DNA of 64,000 nucleotides. Source: Pseudoflavitalea rhizosphaerae (GTDB taxonomy: Bacteria; Bacteroidota; Bacteroidia; Chitinophagales; Chitinophagaceae). The DNA is taken from assembly GCF_003991355.1 (NCBI RefSeq), contig NZ_RCSU01000011.1:1-64000 (forward strand), in the 5' to 3' direction. Position 1 is the first letter of the stretch. Each line of letters starts with the position of its first letter. Shown piece by piece: positions 35,896 to 43,751 of this stretch. Below the pieces are notes generated by a model. That model was not told the DNA's origin. It did not search any database and saw only the letters and a list, made by a program, of their open reading frames with translations. A program made the position numbers and the translations under genes.

Positions 35896-38340
35896 ATGAC
35901 AATTTCTTATAACTGGTTACACGAATACCTGCCGGCAACTATTGAACCTGAAAGATTGAGCAAGATCCTGACTTCTGTTGGACTGGAAGTGGAAAGCCTT
36001 GAAAAATATGAAAGCCTGAAAGGAGGGTTGCAGGGCCTGGTAATTGGTGAAGTGCTTACATGCGAAAAACATCCCAATGCCGATAAATTATCTGTTACCA
36101 CTGTAAATACCGGAAGTGGGGAACCGCTTCAGATCGTTTGTGGTGCACCGAATGTTGCTGCCGGTCAGAAAGTGATAGTGGCTCCCGTTGGTGCTACCAT
36201 CTATCCGACAGGTCATGATCCCATCACCATGAAAGTGGCAAAGATCCGCGGGGTGGAAAGTCATGGAATGATCTGCGCAGAAGATGAGATCGGGTTGAGT
36301 GATAACCACGCCGGCATCCTGGTGCTTCCTGCGGATGCCAAAACCGGTATGCCTGCCGCCAACTATTTCCAGCTGTATACAGACTGGATCTATGAGATAG
36401 GCATCACACCCAACCATATGGATGCGATGAGCCATATTGGTGTTGCACGTGATGTATGTGCTTATATGAGCCATCACGATAAAAAGGATTTTCGCGTGAA
36501 ATCCCCGTCTGTGAACGCTTTCAAGGCTGATAACACCAGTCTTCCCATTACTGTGGAGATCGAAAACAATGAAGCCTGCCAGCGATACAGCGGTGTATCG
36601 ATCTCAAATATCACTGTGAAGGAAAGCCCTCAGTGGTTGCAGGATAAACTGCGCGCTGTTGGTCTTCGACCCATCAATAATATTGTAGACATCACCAATT
36701 TTGTACTGCACGAAACAGGTCAGCCATTGCATGCTTTCGATGCAGTTGCCATCACAGGCAATAAGGTGATCGTAAAGAACCTTCCGGAAGGAACTCCCTT
36801 TATTACACTGGACGAGAAAGAAAGGAAACTGAGCGCTGAAGACCTGATGATCTGCAATGGTGCAGGTGAAGGAATGTGTATCGCCGGCGTATTCGGTGGT
36901 ATCAAAAGTGGTGTGAAAGAAACCACTACCAATATCTTCCTGGAGAGCGCCTGGTTCAACCCATCGGATATCCGCAAAACATCTTTTCGTCATGGTTTGA
37001 GAACAGATGCTGCTGTGCGTTTCGAAAAGAATATCGATATCAGCAATACCGTGAATGCGCTCAAACGCGCTGCACTCCTGATCAGGGAGCTGGCAGGAGG
37101 AGAGATCAGCTCTGAGCTGGTTGACCTCTATCCACAACCGAAGGAGAAAGCAGCGGTGCAATTGAAATACCATTTCCTCCGCAAGCTGAGTGGTAAAAGC
37201 TATCATTTCGATTCCGTGAAGAAAATACTGGCCAGCCTTGGCTTTGAAGTGATAAAGGAAGGAATGGACGATCTCTGGATCGCGGCGCCATACTGGAAAC
37301 CTGATATCACCCTTCAGGCCGATGTGGTGGAAGAGATCATGAGGATAGACGGACTGGATAATATCGAGATCCCTGCCGCTATTACACTTTCTCCTTCAGT
37401 GGAAGCCGACCGCTATAAATATCTCTATAAAGAAAAAGCATCCAACTATCTCGCATCAGTTGGGTTCAACGAGATCTTCACCAACTCCATCACCAATGCC
37501 GCTTACTTCGATGAAGCGGACCTCGGCAATGCAGTGAAGCTCCTCAATAATCTGAGTGCTGTACACAATATCATGCGCCCCTCCATGCTGGAAACCGGGC
37601 TGGAAGCCATTCTGCACAATCTCAACCGGAAGAACCAGGACCTCCGGTTCTTCGAGTTTGGTAAAACCTATTCCACATCCGGCTCCGGCAAGTATGAAGA
37701 ACATGAACATCTTTGTGTGTACATTACCGGTAATGTGGAAGAGCAAAGCTGGAAATCCAAAGCTGTGGCTGCAGACCTCTATCACCTGAAGGGTATCGTG
37801 GCAAGGATATTGCAACTCTGCGGAATAAGCAAGGTGAACTGGAAAGCGGCGGAAGACAATACTGCTGCAAAAGGAAAACTGGTGAATGCCCTGCAGGTGC
37901 TGATCGGGCAGGATGTGATCGCAGAACTGGGAATGGTGAGCAATACTGAATTGAAACGTTTCGATATCAAACAAGCCGTTTTCTATGCAGACTTCGACTG
38001 GGAGCAAATGCTGAAGTTCATGGCTAAGCAGGACCTGAAAGTAAAAGAACTGGCCAAACAGTTGCCGGTGTACAGGGACCTGGCTATGATCGTTCCAAAG
38101 GCCCTGGCTTATGCCGAAGTGGAGAATGCTGTAAAGAAAGCGAAGCTCGACAAGCTCCAGCGCATACAGTTATTCGATGTTTTCGAAAGTGAAAAGATCG
38201 GTTCCGATAAGAAATCACTCGCCATCAGCTTTACTTTCCTGGATGAAGAAAAAACATTAACGGACAAGGAGATCGATGGCATGATGAACAAGATCATGGA
38301 CGCCCTTGAAAAAGACCTGAAAGCCGAGATCCGGAAATAG
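35896..38340 (+). CDS. pheT: phenylalanine-tRNA ligase beta subunit
   Basis: An 814-residue subunit of the alpha2-beta2 PheRS. N-terminal OB-fold tRNA-binding domain (VIGEVLTCEKHPNADKLSVT), B3/B4 editing domain (PINNIVDITNFVLHETGQPLHAFD), B5 domain, a catalytic-like core (from FNEIFTNSITNAAYFD), and a C-terminal anticodon-binding FDX-ACB domain (PVYRDLAMIVPKALAYAEVE). Length is typical. pheS is not adjacent. A coiled-coil protein gene follows after 16 bases and zapA lies further on, part of a grouping often seen in Bacteroidota. Confidence 0.96.
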   Translation: MTISYNWLHEYLPATIEPERLSKILTSVGLEVESLEKYESLKGGLQGLVIGEVLTCEKHPNADKLSVTTVNTGSGEPLQIVCGAPNVAAGQKVIVAPVGATIYPTGHDPITMKVAKIRGVESHGMICAEDEIGLSDNHAGILVLPADAKTGMPAANYFQLYTDWIYEIGITPNHMDAMSHIGVARDVCAYMSHHDKKDFRVKSPSVNAFKADNTSLPITVEIENNEACQRYSGVSISNITVKESPQWLQDKLRAVGLRPINNIVDITNFVLHETGQPLHAFDAVAITGNKVIVKNLPEGTPFITLDEKERKLSAEDLMICNGAGEGMCIAGVFGGIKSGVKETTTNIFLESAWFNPSDIRKTSFRHGLRTDAAVRFEKNIDISNTVNALKRAALLIRELAGGEISSELVDLYPQPKEKAAVQLKYHFLRKLSGKSYHFDSVKKILASLGFEVIKEGMDDLWIAAPYWKPDITLQADVVEEIMRIDGLDNIEIPAAITLSPSVEADRYKYLYKEKASNYLASVGFNEIFTNSITNAAYFDEADLGNAVKLLNNLSAVHNIMRPSMLETGLEAILHNLNRKNQDLRFFEFGKTYSTSGSGKYEEHEHLCVYITGNVEEQSWKSKAVAADLYHLKGIVARILQLCGISKVNWKAAEDNTAAKGKLVNALQVLIGQDVIAELGMVSNTELKRFDIKQAVFYADFDWEQMLKFMAKQDLKVKELAKQLPVYRDLAMIVPKALAYAEVENAVKKAKLDKLQRIQLFDVFESEKIGSDKKSLAISFTFLDEEKTLTDKEIDGMMNKIMDALEKDLKAEIRK

Positions 38341-38356
38341 TTTAAAAATTTATCCC

Positions 38357-38641
38357 ATGTCGCAGACAGAGTCATTGAAACGGTTCAATGAAAAATTGCA
38401 GCTTGTGGTGCAACAGTACCAGGCTATGCAGCGGGAGAATGTCCGGTTGCAAAAGGAGCTTCAGGATCTGAAAGGGAAGGAGGAGCTGCATGTATCGCAG
38501 ATCTCTGAGCTGGAGAATAAGGTAGCGGCATTGAAGATGACGGCCGGTCAGGTTGAAGTAACTGACAGGAAAGAATTGGAGAAAAAGCTGAACCTCTACA
38601 TCCGGGAGATCGACCGGTGTATTGCCATGTTGGGAGACTGA
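38357..38641 (+). CDS. small coiled-coil protein, possibly cell-division related
   Basis: A 94-residue, almost entirely helical protein with heptad-like spacing (LQLVVQQYQAMQRENVRLQK, then ISELENKVAALKM), ending in LNLYIREIDRCIAMLGD. No signal peptide. It starts 16 bases after pheT and so is probably cotranscribed with it. A short coiled-coil gene of this kind commonly sits between pheT and zapA in Bacteroidota, and size and coiled coil resemble ZapB, but sequence alone does not prove that. Confidence 0.75.
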   Translation: MSQTESLKRFNEKLQLVVQQYQAMQRENVRLQKELQDLKGKEELHVSQISELENKVAALKMTAGQVEVTDRKELEKKLNLYIREIDRCIAMLGD

Positions 38642-38649
38642 CCGATTGT

Positions 38650-38904
38650 TTATACCCGTTTTACCAGGCGCATTTTTTGTTCGTCCTCGCCCTGGGATAG
38701 TTCAAGTGTGTATACGCCATAAGGCAGGTCGTTGAGGCCTTTCCAGGTTACAGTGTTATCGCCCTTGGGAACATTGGCCTCCATTCGGCTGCATTCTGCG
38801 CCTTTTTCATCTCTGAGGATGGCCCGGAGGCTGGAACGGATGGGAGCTACTAACTCGAACGTAAGGACGTCGATGAAAATGGAAGATTTGACTTTTGCTA
38901 ACAT
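38650..38904 (-). CDS. stand-alone domain resembling a T9SS type A sorting domain
   Basis: An 84-residue protein (from ATG 38904; an upstream in-frame ATG at 38937 would add 11 residues). The pattern FELVAPIRSSLRAILRDEKG, then a turn, then DNTVTWKGLNDLPYGVYTLE and a final KMRLVKRV parallels the beta-sandwich C-terminal domains that target cargo to the type IX secretion system. However there is no signal peptide and no cargo domain. It could be a cytoplasmic protein that uses the same fold. It lies on the minus strand inside the otherwise plus-strand pheT-zapA region. Confidence 0.65.
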   Translation of the reverse strand: MLAKVKSSIFIDVLTFELVAPIRSSLRAILRDEKGAECSRMEANVPKGDNTVTWKGLNDLPYGVYTLELSQGEDEQKMRLVKRV

Positions 38905-39067
38905 GGTAGGTCGTTTGGTTTTGGGATTTGAAATCATAGAATACGGGATCCAATTGTCTTTGCCTTAACCATCCAAAACGATCCAAAGTTGGTCCTTAAT
39001 ACATGAAAACGTCCGTTGTGAATACCGTGTGGATAAATATAGAGCACCTATTTCAAATTTGCAAGCA

Positions 39068-39364
39068 ATGGAAGAATTAATTCCAATAAATGTTGTGATA
39101 GGCGACAGAACCTATCGGATACGTATATCCCCTGTTGATGAGGAAGTGGTCAGAAAGACTTTGAAATTGATCAACGACAAGATCGTCGAGTTCAAGACCA
39201 ATTTTGCAGGTAAGGATATGCAGGACTATGTTGCGATGGTGATCCTCTGGTATGCCACACAACAAAAAGCGGCCGGAAACCAGCCGCTGATTGATCATGA
39301 ATCGGAACTTCAATTGTCCGCCATGGAAAAAATGTTGGATAAAATATTGTCTTCTGAAAGCTGA
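39068..39364 (+). CDS. zapA: cell division protein ZapA
   Basis: A 98-residue protein with the ZapA layout: N-terminal beta strands (IPINVVIGDRTYRIRISPVD), then helices (VRKTLKLINDKIVEFK) and a C-terminal helix containing YVAMVILWYATQQ. ZapA binds and bundles FtsZ at midcell. The frame is open to an ATG at 39029, but ATG 39068 matches the usual start (MEELIPINV). It converges on the DUF6263 gene with only 6 bases between the two stop codons. Confidence 0.9.
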   Translation: MEELIPINVVIGDRTYRIRISPVDEEVVRKTLKLINDKIVEFKTNFAGKDMQDYVAMVILWYATQQKAAGNQPLIDHESELQLSAMEKMLDKILSSES

Positions 39365-39370
39365 GCCGGA

Positions 39371-40225
39371 TTATTGATGGTTCACCAATGCGTCTGAGTC
39401 TATCTTGATCTTGAAAGGGATTTCCTGTCCCATCGTTTCCAGTTTACCCTCGCCTTCCAGGTTGAGTTTTTTCGCCTTAATAAGTCCTGAAGCAGTCTCC
39501 ATAGTGTATTCGCCCTTGAGGAGCCCTTTCAGGTCCATGTTCATTGTCATGCCACCCTGCTGCATTTCGCCGCTGCGGCCAACAGTTCCGCCGAAGGAAA
39601 CAGTAGCATCGGCTCCCTGGATGGAAACCACTCTGTAGTTGAGTACGTATTTGGCATTGGTCTTTGGATCTGTGAGGCTGTCAATCCAGGTATCTCCTGT
39701 TTTGAAGGTCTTGCCTGCAGGGATATTGGCGATGATCTCCAGGCTGGTTCCCACCTTGCTCATGCTTTCACCCATACCGCCGCCCATATCGTTCATGATA
39801 TCGCTGGCAGGGTCCGCTTTTTCATCACTGGCAGTGATCATTCCTTTTTTGTCTGTTGTAATATTTACAGGAGTACTGAGTTTTCCGCTGAATGCTTTGC
39901 CGAACTCGCTGTCTGCATCTTCTTTCTTATCCGAATCATAGCTCATGGTCTGGGGGCCTGCCTGCATGTCCATCACCACGCGTGTAAGGATAGTATTGAG
40001 TTTGTTTTCTGTAGCGGTAACATCGGTTACGCCTACTTTACTGGTGAATTTATAATTGTTCACCATATCCATGGACTGGCCCATCATTTCCATGGTCATC
40101 ACCATTTTCATGGAACTGGTGGATTCGATCTGCTGGCCTTTCTTGAATTCGGCTTTACGGGAAATGGTTTGGGCAGAGGCAGCTCCCGTGATCAATACTG
40201 CTGCAATGGCGATGAATTGTTTCAT
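39371..40225 (-). CDS. exported protein, DUF6263-like
   Basis: A 284-residue protein with a signal peptide (MKQFIAIAAVLITGAASAQ). The mature part is a beta-rich domain: it has the alternating pattern of small lipid- or ligand-binding beta proteins, with Met-rich segments (MKMVMTMEMMGQSMDM and MQQGGMTMNMDLKG) that recur near both ends. Assigned to the DUF6263-type group from overall pattern and length; the family has no established function. The Met clusters may simply come from repeated strand motifs, but metal binding is possible. Confidence 0.72.
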   Translation of the reverse strand: MKQFIAIAAVLITGAASAQTISRKAEFKKGQQIESTSSMKMVMTMEMMGQSMDMVNNYKFTSKVGVTDVTATENKLNTILTRVVMDMQAGPQTMSYDSDKKEDADSEFGKAFSGKLSTPVNITTDKKGMITASDEKADPASDIMNDMGGGMGESMSKVGTSLEIIANIPAGKTFKTGDTWIDSLTDPKTNAKYVLNYRVVSIQGADATVSFGGTVGRSGEMQQGGMTMNMDLKGLLKGEYTMETASGLIKAKKLNLEGEGKLETMGQEIPFKIKIDSDALVNHQ

Positions 40226-40356
40226 ACAAATCTTTGATTATTTAGTAAGGTTAGTCGCGCGGACGCGATCGATATTGCAAATGAAGGCTAAAATAATTTA
40301 TTGGGGAACAGAAATAGGAGCGCCGGAAGAAATTTCATGCGGGCGGGCTGTAAAAA

Positions 40357-40608
40357 TCAATTTCTGAAAATAAGAAAATGGAAGGGGGGTAATCTGCGCA
40401 TGTTCATCAGTCTTTCCAGTTTTACAGGTTTGTAAAGCATTTTAGGAAAGGATGTGATCCGTGCTATTTCAATGAGATTGTTTTTGGCAATGGCATCGGA
40501 TGCGAGAATACGACGGCAGAGTTGTTCGTGATGGTCCAGCAGGGCCAGCTCTTTCGACTGACTGTCGTTCAGTAATACTTCATAATGTTTCAATTGATAC
40601 ACCCGCAT
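40357..40608 (-). CDS. hypothetical small protein
   Basis: An 83-residue frame (MRVYQLKHYEVLLNDSQSKE...) with a helical, charged first half and a basic C terminus; it resembles no family I know and has no signal peptide. Its start has no clear ribosome-binding site. It is listed because its composition is protein-like and the space would otherwise be empty; it could be spurious. Confidence 0.4.
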   Translation of the reverse strand: MRVYQLKHYEVLLNDSQSKELALLDHHEQLCRRILASDAIAKNNLIEIARITSFPKMLYKPVKLERLMNMRRLPPFHFLIFRN

Positions 40609-40666
40609 AAAACTGGCTTTTGCCTGATGCTAATTTCGGTTTAATAACAGAGATTTCCTATGGTTG

Positions 40667-40695
40667 TTTGACGTTTTTTATTACAAATACTTTCG
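40667..40695 (+). promoter_or_regulatory. predicted promoter of a short transcript upstream of dnaB
   Basis: TTTG (40667-40670) is followed after 17 bases by TACTTTCG (40688-40695), one mismatch from the Bacteroidota -7 consensus. The predicted start is near 40700. Confidence 0.45.
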
Positions 40696-40699
40696 CGGT

Positions 40700-40752
40700 A
40701 CCGCTTTCAGCTCTGCAGCAGTCCGCAAACCCGCACTGCATCGGGTTTTTTT
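40700..40752 (+). ncRNA. candidate short transcript ended by an intrinsic terminator
   Basis: Between the predicted promoter and the terminator at 40727-40752 lie only about 25 bases before the stem, with no ORF. The product would be an RNA of about 50 nt, either a small RNA or an attenuated leader for dnaB 450 bases downstream. No known RNA family recognised. The rest of the 598-base gap (40609-41206) holds a DnaA-box-like TGTGGATAA near 40909 and repeated GTAAC motifs near 41027-41065. Confidence 0.35.
40727..40752 (+). terminator. rho-independent terminator upstream of dnaB
   Basis: AAACCCG and CGGGTTT pair around CACTGCAT and are followed by a run of T residues. No annotated plus-strand gene precedes it, which is what suggests the short transcript. 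Confidence 0.75.
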
Positions 40753-41206
40753 ATAGCCGGAAACCTGCTAAAACAACCCCCTGCTACATCTTGATTATTG
40801 CATGTTTTTACCAAATTTCAGGGCCCTTTTTCTTTCGCACAGGCTGTGTGAATTTCTTTTGGGAACGGGTGCCAAACTTTTGTAAATTGGGGATAGGTCC
40901 AGCATCGGTGTGGATAACCCATCAAATCCTGTGGGTATACAGGTGGATTGCGGGTGATGAAATATAGATCGGAAAAAATTTTTTTCGGGACGATGGAGGG
41001 GTTTATATTCGCCCTCCTGACTGACGCGGTAACATTGCGATAACCCTGTAGTAACATTTTCGTAACAACAAGGCTGGAAACTAACCCGCAAGTCATTGGT
41101 TGGTCACCCCAATTAATGTGACGCCCTTTTTACGCCCTATACCTGGAAAAACTGCCCGAAACGGCTGCTCTAACCAATGTGTTTAACTTATTATTGACCC
41201 TCTTGA

Positions 41207-42793
41207 ATGGACTTGACAAACCTTAATAAAGACCGAAAGAACAATCGGCGCAAAGGTTCCCTGGACCTGAGCACGATGGTATATGGCAAAGTACCCCCGC
41301 AGGCCAAAGACCTTGAAGAAGCTGTCCTTGGCGCCATTATGCTGGAAAAAAGCGCTTTCGATACCGTTATTGAGATCCTCAAACCTGAGTGCTTTTACCT
41401 GGATGCCAACCAGCGTATCTACCGGGCCATGCAAAGCCTCCAGCAAAAGAACCAGCCTATCGATATCCTCACTGTGGTAGAAGAGCTGAAAAGCAAAGTG
41501 GAACTGGAAATGGTTGGCGGACCGTATTACGTTACCCGTCTTACCAATGCCGTAGTTTCCTCCGCCAATATTGAAGCGCACTCCCGTATCATCCTCCAGA
41601 AATTCATCCAGCGTGAGCTGATCCGCATCAGCGGAGAGATCATCAGCGACAGCTATGAAGACAGTACGGATGTTTTCGATCTCCTGGATGAAGCAGAGAG
41701 CAAGCTCTTCGAGATCACCAACAATCACCTTCGTAAGAATTTCGACAGTATCGACTCTGTATTGGTGAAAACCGTGCAGCGTATAGAAGATATGCGTCAC
41801 CGTACGGAAGATATCACAGGTGTGCCCAGTGGATTTCCTTCACTGGACAAAGTAACCTACGGCTGGCAACCTTCGGACCTGATCATCCTCGCCGCCCGTC
41901 CTGCGGTTGGTAAAACCGCTTTCGCGCTTAACCTTGTCCGTAATGCGGCGCTCAGCAGCAAGCAGATCCCTGTCGCCTTCTTCAGCCTTGAGATGAGCTC
42001 GGCACAGCTGGTACAACGTATCCTCTCTGCCGAAAGTGAGATCTGGCTCGAAAAGATTTCCCGTGGTAAAATGGAAGAGCATGAAATGAAACAGCTCTAT
42101 GCCAAGGGTATCCAGAAACTGGCGCAGGCGCCCATTTACATCGACGATACAGCGGCCCTCAACGTATTTGAGCTGCGAGCCAAAGCCCGCCGTCTCAAGA
42201 ACAAACACAATATCGGTATGATCATCATCGACTACCTCCAGCTCATGAGTGGTGGCGGTGGTAAGAACGTGAACCGTGAACAGGAGATCAGCACCATCTC
42301 CCGGAACCTGAAAACTCTGGCGAAGGAGCTCATGATCCCGATCATTGCACTGTCCCAGTTAAGCCGTGCGGTGGAAACCAGAAAGGAAGGAAACAAGATG
42401 CCACAGTTGAGTGATCTTCGTGAATCGGGCGCCATCGAGCAGGATGCGGACATGGTAATGTTCATTTATCGTCCTGAGTACTACGATATCACTTCCAATG
42501 AAATGGGAGAGAGCAATAAAGGTGAAACGCACGTACGTATCGCGAAGCACCGTAACGGTTCGCTCGAAACAATCAAACTCCGCGCCCAGCTTCATATTCA
42601 GAAGTTCGTGGAAATGGAGGAAGACGATTTCGGTGGCCTCGGAGGTGGTGGTGGTAGCTGGAGGCCTGTACCTACTGATGGCGGCGGTGGCGGCGCACAA
42701 GGCCAGGATGGCGGCGGAGCCAAACTTTATATCCAGGCCGGTAGTAAAATGAATGATATGCCTTTCGGAGATGATGATGATTCTCCCTTTTAA
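41207..42793 (+). CDS. dnaB: replicative DNA helicase
   Basis: A 528-residue hexameric helicase. N-terminal DnaB domain (PPQAKDLEEAVLGAIMLEKS), linker, and RecA-like C-terminal domain with Walker A (AARPAVGKTAFAL), Walker B (IGMIIIDYLQLM) and the sensor region (IIALSQLSRAVE, LSDLRESGAIEQDADMVMFI). After the helicase core comes a Gly-rich linker (GGLGGGGGSW, GGGGGAQGQDGGG) and an acidic tail ending GDDDDSPF, closely resembling the C-terminal tip of single-stranded-DNA-binding protein. rsmE follows 12 bases after the stop. Confidence 0.96.
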   Translation: MDLTNLNKDRKNNRRKGSLDLSTMVYGKVPPQAKDLEEAVLGAIMLEKSAFDTVIEILKPECFYLDANQRIYRAMQSLQQKNQPIDILTVVEELKSKVELEMVGGPYYVTRLTNAVVSSANIEAHSRIILQKFIQRELIRISGEIISDSYEDSTDVFDLLDEAESKLFEITNNHLRKNFDSIDSVLVKTVQRIEDMRHRTEDITGVPSGFPSLDKVTYGWQPSDLIILAARPAVGKTAFALNLVRNAALSSKQIPVAFFSLEMSSAQLVQRILSAESEIWLEKISRGKMEEHEMKQLYAKGIQKLAQAPIYIDDTAALNVFELRAKARRLKNKHNIGMIIIDYLQLMSGGGGKNVNREQEISTISRNLKTLAKELMIPIIALSQLSRAVETRKEGNKMPQLSDLRESGAIEQDADMVMFIYRPEYYDITSNEMGESNKGETHVRIAKHRNGSLETIKLRAQLHIQKFVEMEEDDFGGLGGGGGSWRPVPTDGGGGGAQGQDGGGAKLYIQAGSKMNDMPFGDDDDSPF

Positions 42794-42805
42794 GTTGCTG
42801 CTCCT

Positions 42806-43522
42806 ATGAGTTTGCCAATCTTCTTTTACGCAGAACCTGTAACAGTGAACGAACTGGTGCAATTGCCGGAGGAAACTTCAAAGCATATTGTACAGGTGCT
42901 TCGTATGGATAATGGCGAGCATCTTCAACTGGCAGACGGCAAAGGCAATCTCCACCTGGTGATCATCGCTGAAGCACATAAGAAGAAATGTATCGTAAAA
43001 GCGTTAAGCACCACCGTTAGTCCGGCTCCCGCAAGAAAGATCAGTATCGCAATTTCCCTCTTGAAGAATGCCAGCCGGTTTGAATGGTTCATGGAGAAAG
43101 CAACAGAGATCGGTGTAACCGAGATCATTCCATTGATCTGCGACCGAACAGAAAAACAGCATTTCAAAAAAGAAAGGTTCGATAATATCCTCATCAGCGC
43201 GATGCTGCAAAGTCAGCAATCCTGGTTGCCTGTACTGCATCAGCCTGTTCACTATGAACAGCTCTTCCGCCTGGAAGATACAGTGCTGGCGGCACAGAGA
43301 TTCATTGCGCATTGCGGGGAAACTCAGAAGACATCCCTTGCATCGGCCGTCGACTTCAATCAATCTTCACAGTTTATTCTGATCGGTCCGGAAGGGGATT
43401 TCACTCCGCTTGAGATCAAGCTGGCGCTGGACCATAAGTTCACTCCTGTAACGTTGGGGGATACCCGCTTACGCGCTGAAACAGCGGGCGTGGTGGCTGC
43501 TACATTACTTTGTATCCAATAA
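42806..43522 (+). CDS. rsmE: 16S rRNA (uracil(1498)-N(3))-methyltransferase
   Basis: A 238-residue SPOUT-class enzyme. N-terminal PUA-like domain (HIVQVLRMDNGEHLQLADGK) and C-terminal knotted domain with KNASRFEWFMEKATEIGVTE, ERF near residue 125, the SAM-binding LIGPEGDFTPLEI and the closing LGDTRLRAETAGVVAATLL. All hallmark motifs are present and the length is normal. It is probably cotranscribed with dnaB (12-base gap). Confidence 0.94.
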   Translation: MSLPIFFYAEPVTVNELVQLPEETSKHIVQVLRMDNGEHLQLADGKGNLHLVIIAEAHKKKCIVKALSTTVSPAPARKISIAISLLKNASRFEWFMEKATEIGVTEIIPLICDRTEKQHFKKERFDNILISAMLQSQQSWLPVLHQPVHYEQLFRLEDTVLAAQRFIAHCGETQKTSLASAVDFNQSSQFILIGPEGDFTPLEIKLALDHKFTPVTLGDTRLRAETAGVVAATLLCIQ

Positions 43523-43533
43523 TTTCGCAGTTG

Positions 43534-43692
43534 CCAGTCGCTCGCCTCTGGCGAGTGACTTGTATTTCTTCGCCTCTGGCGAAGGATCGCCGGAGGCGAT
43601 CAAATAGAAATCACTCGCCAGAGGCGAGCGATTGGCCGCCCTCTAATTAATCAGCCGCCCTCTGATTAATCAGCAACACTCTGATTAATTAC
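43534..43692. repeat. palindrome cluster (REP-like), copy 1, with a 3 x 19-bp tandem tail
   Basis: Four consecutive hairpins with the plan NCGCC-loop-GGCGN: CTCGCC-TCT-GGCGAG, TTCGCC-TCT-GGCGAA, GATCGCC-GGA-GGCGATC, CTCGCC-AGA-GGCGAG. The outer two also pair with each other over 28 bases (43534-43561 with 43608-43635, two mismatches). Then come three 19-bp units (43636, 43655, 43674) ending CTCTGATTAAT or close to it. It lies between convergent rsmE and the terC-like gene. A related cluster is at 58143-58260. Confidence 0.78.
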
Positions 43693-43702
43693 CATGCCCC
43701 AA

Positions 43703-43730
43703 CAAAAAAGCGGAGCCATAAGCCCCGCTT
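43703..43730 (-). terminator. rho-independent terminator of the terC-like gene
   Basis: On the minus strand AAGCGG and CCGCTT pair around GGCTTATGGCT and run into TTTTTTG; it begins 22 bases behind the stop. Confidence 0.8.
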
Positions 43731-43751
43731 CTATCCTGAATAATTATCTGA

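Noticed and set aside
40620-40967. Open frame of 115 codons upstream of dnaB
   Set aside because: It crosses the predicted terminator at 40727-40752, has a hydrophobic-aromatic random composition and no recognisable motif.
40850-41100. Possible replication origin upstream of dnaB (DnaA-box-like TGTGGATAA, GTAAC repeats)
   Set aside because: Only one box close to consensus, no dnaA or gyrase/recF neighbours, no clear AT-rich unwinding tract; too weak to call.
43534-43692. CRISPR-like array
   Set aside because: The repeated units are palindromes with short unequal spacers followed by adjoining 19-bp units; no constant repeat with unique spacers and no cas genes.
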